Below are positions 44,155-52,888 of a DNA stretch of 64,000 bases, piece after piece (the stretch's first letter is position 1; every line of letters begins with the position of its first letter). A program made the translations under genes and the position numbers. Source of the DNA: Oscillospiraceae bacterium (lineage in GTDB: Bacteria > Bacillota > Clostridia > Oscillospirales > Ruminococcaceae); NCBI GenBank assembly GCA_025757845.1, contig CP107211.1, forward strand, positions 1,612,001 through 1,676,000, read 5' to 3'. The notes beneath the pieces are model-generated. The model did no database searches and was not told the DNA's origin. It saw only the letters and a list, made by a program, of their open reading frames with translations.

Positions 44155-46047
44155 TCATCGTCTCGGCACCGCGCCGCTCACTCTTGCCCCCGCTGCATCC
44201 GCAAAGGTAAAGGCCATGCTCCGCAGCACCATCTGTCCGGTGCCTGCAAATCTCAGCCGCATGGTGTCGTGCCGCCGGGGCACAAAGGGCAGGTTCACCC
44301 GCTGGTGGTCCTTCGCCACCGCACAGCTGCTCACCGTCTCCCAGTCCCCGCCGTCGTAGCTCACCGCCACGGTCAGCACCGTGTGGGCCAGTGCATCCAT
44401 GCGCAGCGTGACCCGGCTGATGTACTTGTCGTCCGGCACGGCAAGGCCGATGTCTCCGGTCACGGCCTCAAATTTCAGCCCCGTCTCGTCCTCGCCGCTC
44501 ACTTCCCGCTCCGGGTCGGCCGCCCACAGGGCATTGCCGTCCCACAGGTACAGCTGCTGGCCGGTGCTCACCATCCCGGTGCCCGCCGCGCTCTCCTCCT
44601 GCCACAGGCCCCGCTCGGTGTCGTACACCAGCAGCCGCCCGCTGCCCGTGTCCGTTTTTCGGTGCAGGTACAGGTAGTACCGCGCATCCAGCTGCCCGCC
44701 CACGGCCCGGTCCACCGCCGTCAGCTTCCCGGTGTCCAGCGCGCCGCTCACCTTGGCAGGCAGGCTTCCGCTCCACGCCATCACCCCGTCCGGCGACAGA
44801 TAATACAGTGTCTCCGCGATCACGCACAGGCTCTTTGCCGCATTTGCCGCCACGCCCCGGCACCGCACACTGCTCATCTGGTAGTCGCTTGGCTTCGAGC
44901 CGTACAGCTTGTGGATGCAGTTTTCCTTAAAAAACAGCAGGTACCCCAGGCAGCTGGCCGCCCCGGTAAACGCGCCGTCGCTGCCCACGCTCACCGCGTA
45001 GCTGTCCGACGCAATGCCCCGGTAGCTGTACCAGTTGGTGGGGTCGCCCAGGGCACAGGCATAAATGCTGTTTTCCTCCCGGCTGCATCCCCACACCCGG
45101 TTGCCCTGCTCGGTCACAAAGTCCAGATCCGGCACCCGCCGTTCCAGCTTCACCGGCGCTGCGGCCGCTTCGTTCTCGGTCACCTTGCCGTCGGCGCTTC
45201 GCCAGCTGGTGCCGGTGGCCGTCACGGTCCAGCTGCCATAGTACCGGGTGCTGTCCTCCGGCACGGCCAGCGTCGTGATCACGTCGTCCCCGTCCAGCGT
45301 GCTGATGCTCACCTCGCCGTTCAGCCCGGCCGCCGCCGCACTGCATACGGTGCCCGGCATCCCGCTCACCGTCACGGTGTCGCCTTCCTTCAGCACGCTG
45401 CCAAGGCCCGGGCAGTGCAACCGCAGGCTCGTCAGCAGGATCTCGCTCCACTTCTTGTTCTTCGCGCTGTACTTCAGCAGTACGCTGCCCGCGCCGTAAG
45501 GGCTCTCGGCGTCCCCCTTCAAAAACAGCTGCCCATCTGCCGGGCTCTCCGGCTCGGTCGTGCCCACGCCGTCCGGCGTGTAGGTCCGGCCCTCGCCGTC
45601 GCAGGGGGTCACGGTCATGGTCCCTCCGCTCAGCGTCCACGCCGCCGCAAGGTCCGTCAGCTCCCCGCTCACCGTGTCAAAGGCCTTCTTGTCCGGCCAG
45701 ATCAGCACCTTCGTGCCCATGCCGGTCATGGCCTTCTCGTTGTCGGTCAGCGCGTTTTCCAGCACCACCGCCCCAGCCCGGCTCTCGTCGGCGTCCGGGG
45801 TGTACTCCAGCGTGGTTCCCCGGCAGATCACCAGCCCGTTCAGGTGGTACATGCCGTTCACGTCCTGTACCTCCCGCACTTTTTTGCGGGTCGCCCGCGT
45901 CTGCAAAGCCGGGTACCCCCGGCCGGAAAAATTCAGGCTGCTGCTCAGCTCCGCCTCGCTGCACCCGTATGTCTCGTTCACCCCGCCAAAGGCCCGCAGC
46001 ATCTGCCGCCCGCTCTGCAAAATGTTCAGGTTCCGCCCGTCCGTCAT
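44155..46047 (-). CDS. putative tail hub / DNA stabilisation protein, beta-rich
   Basis: 630 residues from the ATG at 46047, where GGAGGT lies upstream; a longer frame exists but its extra N-terminus is Arg/Cys-rich nonsense over the preceding gene. The protein is almost all beta with repeats of the propeller kind (VWGCSREENSIYACALGDPTNWYSYRG, FKENCIHKLYGSKPSDYQ, YYLSPDGVMAWSG, LYLWDGNALWAAD). This recalls the P22 gp10-type stabilisation proteins that plug the portal. It follows the small connector gene, consistent with that place. Confidence 0.6.
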   Translation of the reverse strand: MTDGRNLNILQSGRQMLRAFGGVNETYGCSEAELSSSLNFSGRGYPALQTRATRKKVREVQDVNGMYHLNGLVICRGTTLEYTPDADESRAGAVVLENALTDNEKAMTGMGTKVLIWPDKKAFDTVSGELTDLAAAWTLSGGTMTVTPCDGEGRTYTPDGVGTTEPESPADGQLFLKGDAESPYGAGSVLLKYSAKNKKWSEILLTSLRLHCPGLGSVLKEGDTVTVSGMPGTVCSAAAAGLNGEVSISTLDGDDVITTLAVPEDSTRYYGSWTVTATGTSWRSADGKVTENEAAAAPVKLERRVPDLDFVTEQGNRVWGCSREENSIYACALGDPTNWYSYRGIASDSYAVSVGSDGAFTGAASCLGYLLFFKENCIHKLYGSKPSDYQMSSVRCRGVAANAAKSLCVIAETLYYLSPDGVMAWSGSLPAKVSGALDTGKLTAVDRAVGGQLDARYYLYLHRKTDTGSGRLLVYDTERGLWQEESAAGTGMVSTGQQLYLWDGNALWAADPEREVSGEDETGLKFEAVTGDIGLAVPDDKYISRVTLRMDALAHTVLTVAVSYDGGDWETVSSCAVAKDHQRVNLPFVPRRHDTMRLRFAGTGQMVLRSMAFTFADAAGARVSGAVPRR

Positions 46048-46048
46048 C

Positions 46049-46435
46049 TCAGTACCTCCACTGCACACCGCCCGCCGGGGCATAGCGCCTGCGCATCCAT
46101 GCGGCAAACTCCTGCACATAGTCGCTGTACAGCTGCATCTCGTTGGCCGCCCGTGCCACCTCGCCCAGGGCAAGGTCCATCTGCGCACACAGCCAATGCA
46201 CATACAGGGGTGCAAACTGCTCCGGGGCCAGCAGCTCGGTGTCGTAGGCAAGGCCGCCTTCGGCCCATGCCGTGTCCGCGCCCACGTCGTCAAAGTCCAC
46301 CGTCTCGCTGCGCTCCACCACGCTCCCGCGCAGGCGGCTGTCGCACTGCCGCAGCCAGTTCTGTTTCAGACTGTCCGAAAATTCATTGTTCGGACGCATC
46401 TCGTCGGCCTGCTCCATGGCCTGTCCCGCCGTCAT
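46049..46435 (-). CDS. putative head-tail connector/adaptor
   Basis: 128 residues from the ATG at 46435 (AAGGAG upstream). An ATG at 46480 lies inside a hairpin and is less likely. The protein is helical and acidic, with LKQNWLRQCDSRLRGSVVERSETVDFDD and PLYVHWLCAQMDLALGEVARAANEMQLYSDYVQEFAAWMRRRY. The second stretch resembles the helical connector proteins (gp4/gp6-like) that follow capsid genes. Confidence 0.6.
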   Translation of the reverse strand: MTAGQAMEQADEMRPNNEFSDSLKQNWLRQCDSRLRGSVVERSETVDFDDVGADTAWAEGGLAYDTELLAPEQFAPLYVHWLCAQMDLALGEVARAANEMQLYSDYVQEFAAWMRRRYAPAGGVQWRY

Positions 46436-46460
46436 CTCGTCATCTTCTCCTTCCAAATCA

Positions 46461-46500
46461 AAAGGCCCCGGCACAGCCATGTGCCGCTGTACCGGGGTCC
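46461..46500 (-). terminator. hairpin between capsid-accessory and connector genes
   Basis: Stem CCCCGG..CAGC / GCTG..CCGGGG, followed on the minus strand by CCTTTTGATTT. Probably a partial terminator that lowers expression after the capsid genes. Confidence 0.55.
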
Positions 46501-46513
46501 TCTGTCTCTTTTG

Positions 46514-46813
46514 TTACACGCGCTGTGCCTGCTGTACGGCTGCCGCCTCTGCTTCGGCAATGCGGGCCATGGCCGCGTTGTCCATCTCTTCGCTGTGGCG
46601 CAGCACCTCGGCCACCGCCTTCGGCACCTCCACGTCCACGCCGCGCTGGATCAGGTAGGTCTCGCCGTTCACGCCCACAAACACAGGCGCCTTATAGCGC
46701 TGGCTGTCTTTAAACAGGTGGATCACCTCGGTGTCCTTCTCCTGGGTGTCCATCGTGTCCTTCTTTGCGGCCTCGGTGTCCTGCACGGCCGTCTCAGTCT
46801 TTTTTACTGCCAT
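46514..46813 (-). CDS. capsid-associated small protein, unknown
   Basis: 99 residues. An N-terminal Lys/Thr/Asp-rich segment, possibly disordered, precedes a small domain (APVFVGVNGETYLIQRGVDVEVPKAVAEVLRHSEEMDNAAMARIAEAEAAAVQQAQ). The middle motif is common in short proteins encoded directly after major capsid genes, perhaps head fibres or decoration proteins. The start has GGAGG upstream. Confidence 0.6.
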   Translation of the reverse strand: MAVKKTETAVQDTEAAKKDTMDTQEKDTEVIHLFKDSQRYKAPVFVGVNGETYLIQRGVDVEVPKAVAEVLRHSEEMDNAAMARIAEAEAAAVQQAQRV

Positions 46814-46834
46814 CGTCGTACCTCCTTGATTTTC

Positions 46835-47854
46835 TTAGTTTGCCAGTGCCTTGGCGCTGTAGCGTGCGCTGCAGCTCTCAATGCGCACCATGTACTGCTC
46901 GCTCAGGCGCTCGGCGGTCTTCACGGCCTTCCAGCCCACGGACGCGCGCTGGTTCAGCGGGTCATCACCGTAGCCCAGCTGCTTCACGATGTGCTGCATG
47001 CCGCCGCCCTCCAGCTCGGTGGTGGCGTAGGCGTGGGCACCCAGCACCAGGGTGCTGAACACCGCCAGACCCGACGGGCAGCCGGTGCCCTTCCAGATCT
47101 TTGCTTCGCACGACACCACAAAGCGCACGTTGTTGATCTTGCCGATCTCGCCGTTGAAGATCTCTTCCGGGGCCGCGTACTTGTGCGCCTCGATCCAGTT
47201 CGGGTCCTTGCGGATGTCATAGCTGGTGTACGGGTGCACGATGGCCACATAGCTGTCACCGATGGGGTCTGCGTTCTGGGCCTGCAGCATGGCCACCGCC
47301 TGGTCGATCAGGTCCACGGTCAGCTGTGCGGTGGCGTCCAGCGTTGCGCGGCTGGTCACGGCAGTCTCCACACCGTCCGCCACCTTGGGCGCGTAAATCA
47401 CGTTCGTGCCGCCGTTCAGGATGTCGCGCACCACGGTGTCCATGGTGCGGCCGCCCTGGCTGGCCAGAATGTTGGTGGCCTGCACCACGTTGTTGTCAAT
47501 GGCGGTCAGGTCCAGCATGTCGGTCAGGGCCACCCAGCCGCCGTACTGGTGCACCTCGGCGGTGATGGTGGTCACGTTCAGGGTCTGGCCGGTCGGGGTC
47601 ACGCCTTCGGTCAGCGGGGTGGTGGCCTTCGGCAGGCTGTCGTACCGGCGGAACTCAATGGTCTTGCCGTTGTTCGCCGGGATCGGGTAGCTGTCGCCGA
47701 ACTGGTCATGCACCAGCGCAGGCTCTGCCAGATCCAGCAGGGTCTTTTCGTAGTAGGTCTTCATCTCGGCGGTCATGCCGCTGGATGCGGTGGTATTCTG
47801 CAGCTGTGCGCTTGCATCCGCAAACATCTGCAGATCCAGTCTCTTTTTGCTCAT
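46835..47854 (-). CDS. major capsid protein, N4-gp56 type
   Basis: 339 residues from the ATG at 47854 (AAGGAGG). The body has the N4-gp56/P22-like pattern: YYEKTLLDLAEPALVHDQFG, TIEFRRYDSLPKATTPLTEG, VHQYGGWVALTDMLDL and YVAIVHPYTSYDIRKD. The N-terminus is MSKKRLDLQMFADAS, which has the form of the ribosomal protein L27 cleavage motif (LNLQFFA) used by the Prp protease. This predicts cut after Phe by the Prp domain encoded in the gene just upstream. The gene follows that scaffold gene as expected. Confidence 0.88.
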   Translation of the reverse strand: MSKKRLDLQMFADASAQLQNTTASSGMTAEMKTYYEKTLLDLAEPALVHDQFGDSYPIPANNGKTIEFRRYDSLPKATTPLTEGVTPTGQTLNVTTITAEVHQYGGWVALTDMLDLTAIDNNVVQATNILASQGGRTMDTVVRDILNGGTNVIYAPKVADGVETAVTSRATLDATAQLTVDLIDQAVAMLQAQNADPIGDSYVAIVHPYTSYDIRKDPNWIEAHKYAAPEEIFNGEIGKINNVRFVVSCEAKIWKGTGCPSGLAVFSTLVLGAHAYATTELEGGGMQHIVKQLGYGDDPLNQRASVGWKAVKTAERLSEQYMVRIESCSARYSAKALAN

Positions 47855-47911
47855 CTGTTTGTCCTCCTTCAAGGTTTTTTATCTTCTCACGCCCTCTGCG
47901 TGGGAAATCTC

Positions 47912-49348
47912 TCACAGCACGATGCGCTCTCCGCGCCGTGCCCGCTTTGCCAGCTCGGCCCGCTGCTTGGCGGTCATGTGCGCCACGTCCACCTTCATCT
48001 CGGCCGCGCCGCCGGGGTGCGCCCCGTTCTCGGCCGGCCGCTGTGCCCTCTGCTGGATCCGCGCCGTCACGCCCTGCTCCACCTGCTGGGCCGTGCGTGC
48101 CGTGCTTGCCTCCATCAGCTGGTCAAAGTAGGCGGCCCGGTACGCCGCTTCCAGCCCGATGCCGCGCCGGATCATGTCCGCCACGCTGGGGTTGTTCAGC
48201 ACCTCGTCCAGCTCAAACGCCGGGTACTTCACCTTCAGCTGCGCCGCTTCCGCTTCCCACTGGGCCCGCACGGCGGCTGCCCGCTGCTGGTGCTCGGCCG
48301 CCTGCCGGATCTGTTCGGCCCGCTGCTTCTCGGCGTTCGCCCGCTGCAGCTCGCTTTCCATCCGGTCCATTTCCCGCGCGGTCTTTACGCTGATGCCGCG
48401 CTCCGCTGCCAGCGTCTCGTAGTACTCGTCGTTCTTCACCTTCCCGTTCTTCACGGCCTCGGTCAGGGCAGCCAGGTTGTCCGCGCTCTGCACGTCGATG
48501 CCATACGCCTCGCCCAGCGCGTCCATCAGCCCCTTCACCGCCGGGTTGTCCAGCACGTTCTGCACGGCCATCTCCGACGCCCTTTGCAGTGCCTCCTCAA
48601 ACTCGGCTGCGTACTCGCCCTGCATCAGCTGGCCAAAGGCCTTGCGCTTTTCCGCCGGGTCCGTCGGCTTTGGCTCCTGCTCGGGCTGTCCCTGCCGCGT
48701 CTCGGGCTTCTCTTCGCCGGGTGCTTCCTCTTTACTCGGCTCCCCCTTTGGGGGAGTTCCGGCGTCCTCGCCGCCGTCGGCGGACGGTGCCGGTGCGGCC
48801 TTCGCCGCTCTGCCCGGTCGGCTGCGCTTTGCCAGCCGCTCCTGTGCGGGGCGCAGCTCCGGGGCCTGCACCGCCGGGGCCGCTTCCGCCCCATCGCCAG
48901 CAGCACCGCCGTCTCCGCCGCCTTCTGCAAACAGCTGCAGGTTCATCTTTCCGTCCACCATGTCCGGCAGCTGTGCCGGGTCCGGTGCCTTGCCGTCCGC
49001 AAACACCATGTTCACCACCAGCTCCACGTTCTCCGGGTAACTCTCGGCCAGCGCGTCCAGTCCGTCCTGTACCAGCTCCACCCATGCTTCCACCATGTCG
49101 TAGCTCTCATGGGTCGGGGTCACCTCCACGCGCATCCAGCCCTCACCGTGTGCCACAGCGCCCAGCGCCACAAGGCCTGCCCGCGCAGCCTCCTCCACCT
49201 CGTTGGCAAGGGTCTGCATCAGGCAGCTCACCGCTGCGCACACAATGTCCTGCCCGTACTTTCCCGCGCCCGCATGGCCCTTTGCCTTCACCTCGTAGCC
49301 GGTCTTGCCGTCGTTCCATACCGTGCGCATCACTGTTGCTTCGATCAT
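47912..49348 (-). CDS. Prp cysteine protease fused to capsid scaffold
   Basis: 478 residues. Residues 1-112 are a YsxB/Prp domain: the catalytic histidine is H25 in KAKGHAGAGKYGQDIVCAAVS and the cysteine C37, with the 12-residue spacing of Prp. Residues 135-141 read MNLQLFA, the cleavage motif of L27 and of the capsid protein of this phage. The rest is a scaffold: an acidic low-complexity linker (with translated repeat copy D), then a long helical region rich in Glu, Gln and Ala, ending with a basic tail (AHMTAKQRAELAKRARRGERIVL). I infer that the protease cuts itself free of the scaffold and trims the capsid protein. Confidence 0.85.
   Translation of the reverse strand: MIEATVMRTVWNDGKTGYEVKAKGHAGAGKYGQDIVCAAVSCLMQTLANEVEEAARAGLVALGAVAHGEGWMRVEVTPTHESYDMVEAWVELVQDGLDALAESYPENVELVVNMVFADGKAPDPAQLPDMVDGKMNLQLFAEGGGDGGAAGDGAEAAPAVQAPELRPAQERLAKRSRPGRAAKAAPAPSADGGEDAGTPPKGEPSKEEAPGEEKPETRQGQPEQEPKPTDPAEKRKAFGQLMQGEYAAEFEEALQRASEMAVQNVLDNPAVKGLMDALGEAYGIDVQSADNLAALTEAVKNGKVKNDEYYETLAAERGISVKTAREMDRMESELQRANAEKQRAEQIRQAAEHQQRAAAVRAQWEAEAAQLKVKYPAFELDEVLNNPSVADMIRRGIGLEAAYRAAYFDQLMEASTARTAQQVEQGVTARIQQRAQRPAENGAHPGGAAEMKVDVAHMTAKQRAELAKRARRGERIVL
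48738..48788. repeat. palindromic repeat element, copy D
   Basis: GGCTCCCCCTTTGGGGGAGTT followed by stem CGTCC..CCGCCG..CGGACG. It lies in the linker of the scaffold gene and is translated as SADGGEDAGTPPKGEPS, in a frame shifted from that of copies A-C. Confidence 0.6.
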
Positions 49349-49407
49349 CCGGTTTTCCTCCGTTCTTTTATTGCGCCGCAGCGCACATCATGCTGCCCAT
49401 GGCAGCC

Positions 49408-51429
49408 TTATTCCTTGTTCGGGTTGTTCACATCCATGGCCCGCTTCGCCGCCTGGCTGGAAAGGCTCCCGCTTCTGTCGCCCACCACGCCGCCCAGGCT
49501 GTTCAGAGTGCTGGCCGCTGCGGTCTTTCCTCCGCTTCCGCCCCCGCTGCCTGCTGCCGCCTGCCCGGCCGCGCTGGCCGCCGCACTCACGTTGGTGCCG
49601 TTCTGCTGGTCGATGATCGCCGCCATCTTCTGCAGCTGCTGGGCCATCTGCTGCAGCTGCTGGTACAGCGTGCCGTTCTGGCTCACCCGCTCCCGCACCT
49701 TTTCGATGCCTTCAAAGTCCATCATGTCCAGCGCCGCCAGCGCCGCGTCCGCGTTCGCCGGTGCAAAAAATCCCAGCTGGTAGCACTCTTTCGCCGTCTC
49801 GTTCTGGCTAAGGCGGCTGAAGGTGCTCTTCTTTGCCGCCGTCACCGTGATGTCAAACACCGGCTCGTGGTCGCCCAGCTGCACACCGCCCACCATGCCG
49901 CCGGGCTGCGCCTGCAGTGCCGCGTTGCTAAAAGGCACATACTCCGTGCCGCCGCTTTCGCCGGTGATGCGGTACACCCGCTGCTCGTCGTAAAACTGCC
50001 GCATCAGCTCGATCACCAGGTAGCACTCTTTTGCAAATGCCCGGTATGCGCTCTTCAGCATGTCGCGGCTCAGTTTGCTGCCCGCTTCCTGCAAGGCCGC
50101 AATGGCGCTGGCCGCCGTCAGGCCGCTGGTGGTTCCGCCCTGGCTCACGTCCCGGTTGCCACTGATCTCCTTCAGTTCGCTCACCCGGTCATCCCGGTAG
50201 GTGATCAGGTTGCCCTGCAGCCCGCTCACCTGCAGCGGCCGGAAGGTGTCATCCGTCAGCCGTCCCACCACATGCACGATGTCCCTGCCAAAGTCTGCCA
50301 GCTCTTCCTCGTTCACGCCTGCCGTGTCGCTCAGCACATACCGCTGCTTCGCGGCCAGCTTCACGTTCTCGTCCATGGCGTGGTTCATCTCGTCAATGGC
50401 GGTCTGGGTGTCCTTCATCACGTCGATGTACCCAAAGCCCGCCGGGCTGTCCTCTTCCCGGAACAGCGGGTCGAACACAAAGGGGTAGTTCCCGTGGTCG
50501 TAAAAGCCCCGGTCCCTCATGGCCGGGTCGTTCTCGCTGGCATACAGCACCACGCCGTTGCAGTATTTGCAGTAGTGCAGCACCGTCTGTCCGCCGGGCA
50601 GGGCCTTTTTGTAGTACCAGTCCACCACCACGCTCTTGTCGCTGGTGTCCAGGCTGTCGTCGTGGACGTACTTTGCCACGTCCAGGCTGTGGCCGGTGTG
50701 TCCCTTGAGCTGTGGGTACTGGCTTTCCAGCTGGTCGTTGTTGGCCAGGCTCAGGCTGAACAGATTCGGGCTGTCCTGCACGTCCTCCACGCCCGGCTCC
50801 CAGTACAGCATAAGGATGTTGATGCTCTTGATGCTGATCTCGCCCAGTCCGCCCCGCGCCGCCGGGTCCCAGAACACGCCCTTCACGCCGGTTCCGGTCT
50901 TGAGCTTGCGCCACCAGGTGTCGCTGTAGGCCGTCTCGTAGTCGCACTGCTCCAGCACCGTGGGCAGGATCTTCGACAGCACCTTGGCGGTCGCCTCGTC
51001 GTCCGCTGCGCGCGGCAGCACGTTCGGCTCCGGGTAGTTGTCCATGGCATCGGCGTGCTTGTTGGCAATGCTGTTGAACAGCCACCCGCTGGAAGGCTTC
51101 GGCTTGCCTTCCATCATCTTGTTCTGGTAGTTCTTCCAGTGTCCCATGCGGAACCACAGCTCGTTTTCGATGATGCGTTTGTCCAGTGCGGCCTTGCCCG
51201 CCTTGTACTTCTGCAGCAGGTCGTTTGCCTGCCGCACCTCGTCCTCACCGATTGCTTCCGCTTCGTCAGAGGCTTCCTCCGGCCGTGCCGGAAGCAGCTG
51301 CATGCCCATCGGCATCTGCGCAGGCTGTCCGCCCTGCATCATCCAGTCCGGCATCTGCTGGCCGCTCTCTTCCTGTGGTGGGTATCGCTCCGACAGCTGT
51401 CGCAGCAGCTCTTTCTCGTCCATCGTCAT
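49408..51429 (-). CDS. phage portal protein
   Basis: 673 residues. Large portal of the kind found in P22-like and N4-like phages: KALDKRIIENELWFRMGHWKNYQN at the N-terminal wing, GWLFNSIANKHADAMDNYPEPNVLPR, TGVKGVFWDPAARGGLGEISIKSINILMLYWEPG and SGLQGNLITYRDDRVSELKEISGNRDV. A helical C-terminal barrel with Gln runs ends the protein. It begins four bases after terL and forms the ring through which DNA enters and leaves. Confidence 0.9.
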   Translation of the reverse strand: MTMDEKELLRQLSERYPPQEESGQQMPDWMMQGGQPAQMPMGMQLLPARPEEASDEAEAIGEDEVRQANDLLQKYKAGKAALDKRIIENELWFRMGHWKNYQNKMMEGKPKPSSGWLFNSIANKHADAMDNYPEPNVLPRAADDEATAKVLSKILPTVLEQCDYETAYSDTWWRKLKTGTGVKGVFWDPAARGGLGEISIKSINILMLYWEPGVEDVQDSPNLFSLSLANNDQLESQYPQLKGHTGHSLDVAKYVHDDSLDTSDKSVVVDWYYKKALPGGQTVLHYCKYCNGVVLYASENDPAMRDRGFYDHGNYPFVFDPLFREEDSPAGFGYIDVMKDTQTAIDEMNHAMDENVKLAAKQRYVLSDTAGVNEEELADFGRDIVHVVGRLTDDTFRPLQVSGLQGNLITYRDDRVSELKEISGNRDVSQGGTTSGLTAASAIAALQEAGSKLSRDMLKSAYRAFAKECYLVIELMRQFYDEQRVYRITGESGGTEYVPFSNAALQAQPGGMVGGVQLGDHEPVFDITVTAAKKSTFSRLSQNETAKECYQLGFFAPANADAALAALDMMDFEGIEKVRERVSQNGTLYQQLQQMAQQLQKMAAIIDQQNGTNVSAAASAAGQAAAGSGGGSGGKTAAASTLNSLGGVVGDRSGSLSSQAAKRAMDVNNPNKE

Positions 51430-51433
51430 CGTC

Positions 51434-52888
51434 TCAAATCCTCATCACCCTTGTGGGGCTCTTGCGCACGTCCATGTCCAGCGGGTCATCCTTCAGCATC
51501 GGCACGCTCTCGGTCTTGCGCGGGCTGATGGGGTTTTCCATCAGCACATACCGGCACTCGTCGTAAATGTGGTCTTCCTGTGTGGTGTCGATGTCCTCCA
51601 CGTTGCTCTCGTCGTACACCAGGTTCGGGATGGTCCGGATAAAATGCTTGCAGGTATCGAATACCTGGAACATCGGCCGGCCCTCGGCGTCAAAGGCCAG
51701 CCGGTAATGGAACTGCATCTTACCCGCCAGCCGGGTGTGGTCGCCCGGTGCCCAGAAAATATAGTTCGGGTGCTTTTCCTGCATGGCGGCAATGCTCTCG
51801 CCCTGGCTCTCGTTGAAGATCGCCGGGTCCGCCACGCCCTGGATGTGTCGGCCCCGCAGCATCGGGTCGTTTTCCTCCGCCTCTTTGATCATCCGCGCCT
51901 GCTCCACCGGGTTGACTTTCGTTCCCTCGTTGGGCGTCCCGGTGCAGCCGTACAGCTCCTTGATGCGGTACAGCCTGCCCTCTTCGTCCGCCGCGTACCA
52001 TCCCACCGAAAACGGCTTTGCATAGCCAAAGTCGTACCCGCGCCAGATCTTCCAGTGCGCCGGGATGCGGAACGGCTTGATGACGTGGGTCCATCTCTGG
52101 TCCTCGTAGTGGTCCGGGTCGTTGCGCCATTCGGTGAACACCTGCCCGCTAAAGCTGTCCCAGCTGCCGTACAAAAGCGCCTGCTTCTCCGCCTCCGGCA
52201 GGCTGGCCAGGTTGTTCAAATACCCCGGGTCGTTCTTCAGCAGCGCCGGGTTGTCAAAGATGGTCGATGGGATAAAGATGCGGGTGCGCCGCAGCTTTTC
52301 CACGCTGCCGTCCGGCTTCTTCACATCCACCAGCTGCACCATCCGGGTGCCCGGTGGTGCCGGTGTGATAAACCGCGCCTTCACCCATCCGTGTCCGATG
52401 CCGCCGGGGTTTGCCGTGGCCCGGATGTACACCTGTGTGCCCGGCCCGCTCGGTCGGTTGCGGCTCATCAGGTAGCTGTACTCCTCCCATGTAAAGTGTG
52501 TCAGCTCGTCCACCCCGATGTAGTCAAACTGCTGGCCCTGGTAGTTGTACTTGTCCTGCGTGCGGAACATGCTGCCGAAATAGATCTTTGCCCCCGACGG
52601 AAACGTCCAGCAGTGTGTGCTGCTGTTGTACCGCGCCGCCGGGAATACTGGCTTGTAGTACTGCATGGTCTTGTCGATCAGCTCCCGCAGCTGTGGGAAG
52701 GTCTTGCGCAGGATCAGTGCCCTGTAGTTGGGCACGTCCACCTGCCGCAGCGCCTCGATCACCAGCGCGTCGCTCTTCCCGCCTCCGGCTGCTCCGCCGT
52801 ACAGCGCCTCATCCTCGCCGCGTGCCATAAAGGCCGCCTGCCTCGGCTGTGGTCTCCATACGATGGGTCTGCCCTTAGCCCGGTCCAT
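51434..52888 (-). CDS. terL: terminase large subunit
   Basis: 484 residues. ATPase domain with Walker A GGAAGGGKSDALVIEALR (residues 31-48), Walker B YIGVDELTHFTWEEY and a coupling motif ARFITPAPPGTR. The nuclease half has YDFGYAKPFSVGWYAADEEG, whose acidic residue begins the RNase-H-like fold, and GVADPAIFNESQGESI. It overlaps the small subunit gene by 14 bases. It packages DNA into proheads and cuts it. Confidence 0.95.
   Translation of the reverse strand: MDRAKGRPIVWRPQPRQAAFMARGEDEALYGGAAGGGKSDALVIEALRQVDVPNYRALILRKTFPQLRELIDKTMQYYKPVFPAARYNSSTHCWTFPSGAKIYFGSMFRTQDKYNYQGQQFDYIGVDELTHFTWEEYSYLMSRNRPSGPGTQVYIRATANPGGIGHGWVKARFITPAPPGTRMVQLVDVKKPDGSVEKLRRTRIFIPSTIFDNPALLKNDPGYLNNLASLPEAEKQALLYGSWDSFSGQVFTEWRNDPDHYEDQRWTHVIKPFRIPAHWKIWRGYDFGYAKPFSVGWYAADEEGRLYRIKELYGCTGTPNEGTKVNPVEQARMIKEAEENDPMLRGRHIQGVADPAIFNESQGESIAAMQEKHPNYIFWAPGDHTRLAGKMQFHYRLAFDAEGRPMFQVFDTCKHFIRTIPNLVYDESNVEDIDTTQEDHIYDECRYVLMENPISPRKTESVPMLKDDPLDMDVRKSPTRVMRI

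Noticed and set aside
44155..46293. longer start for the tail-hub gene (712 codons)
   Set aside because: The extra 82 residues are Arg/Cys/Trp-rich and lie wholly over the preceding gene; ATG 46047 has a good GGAGGT site.
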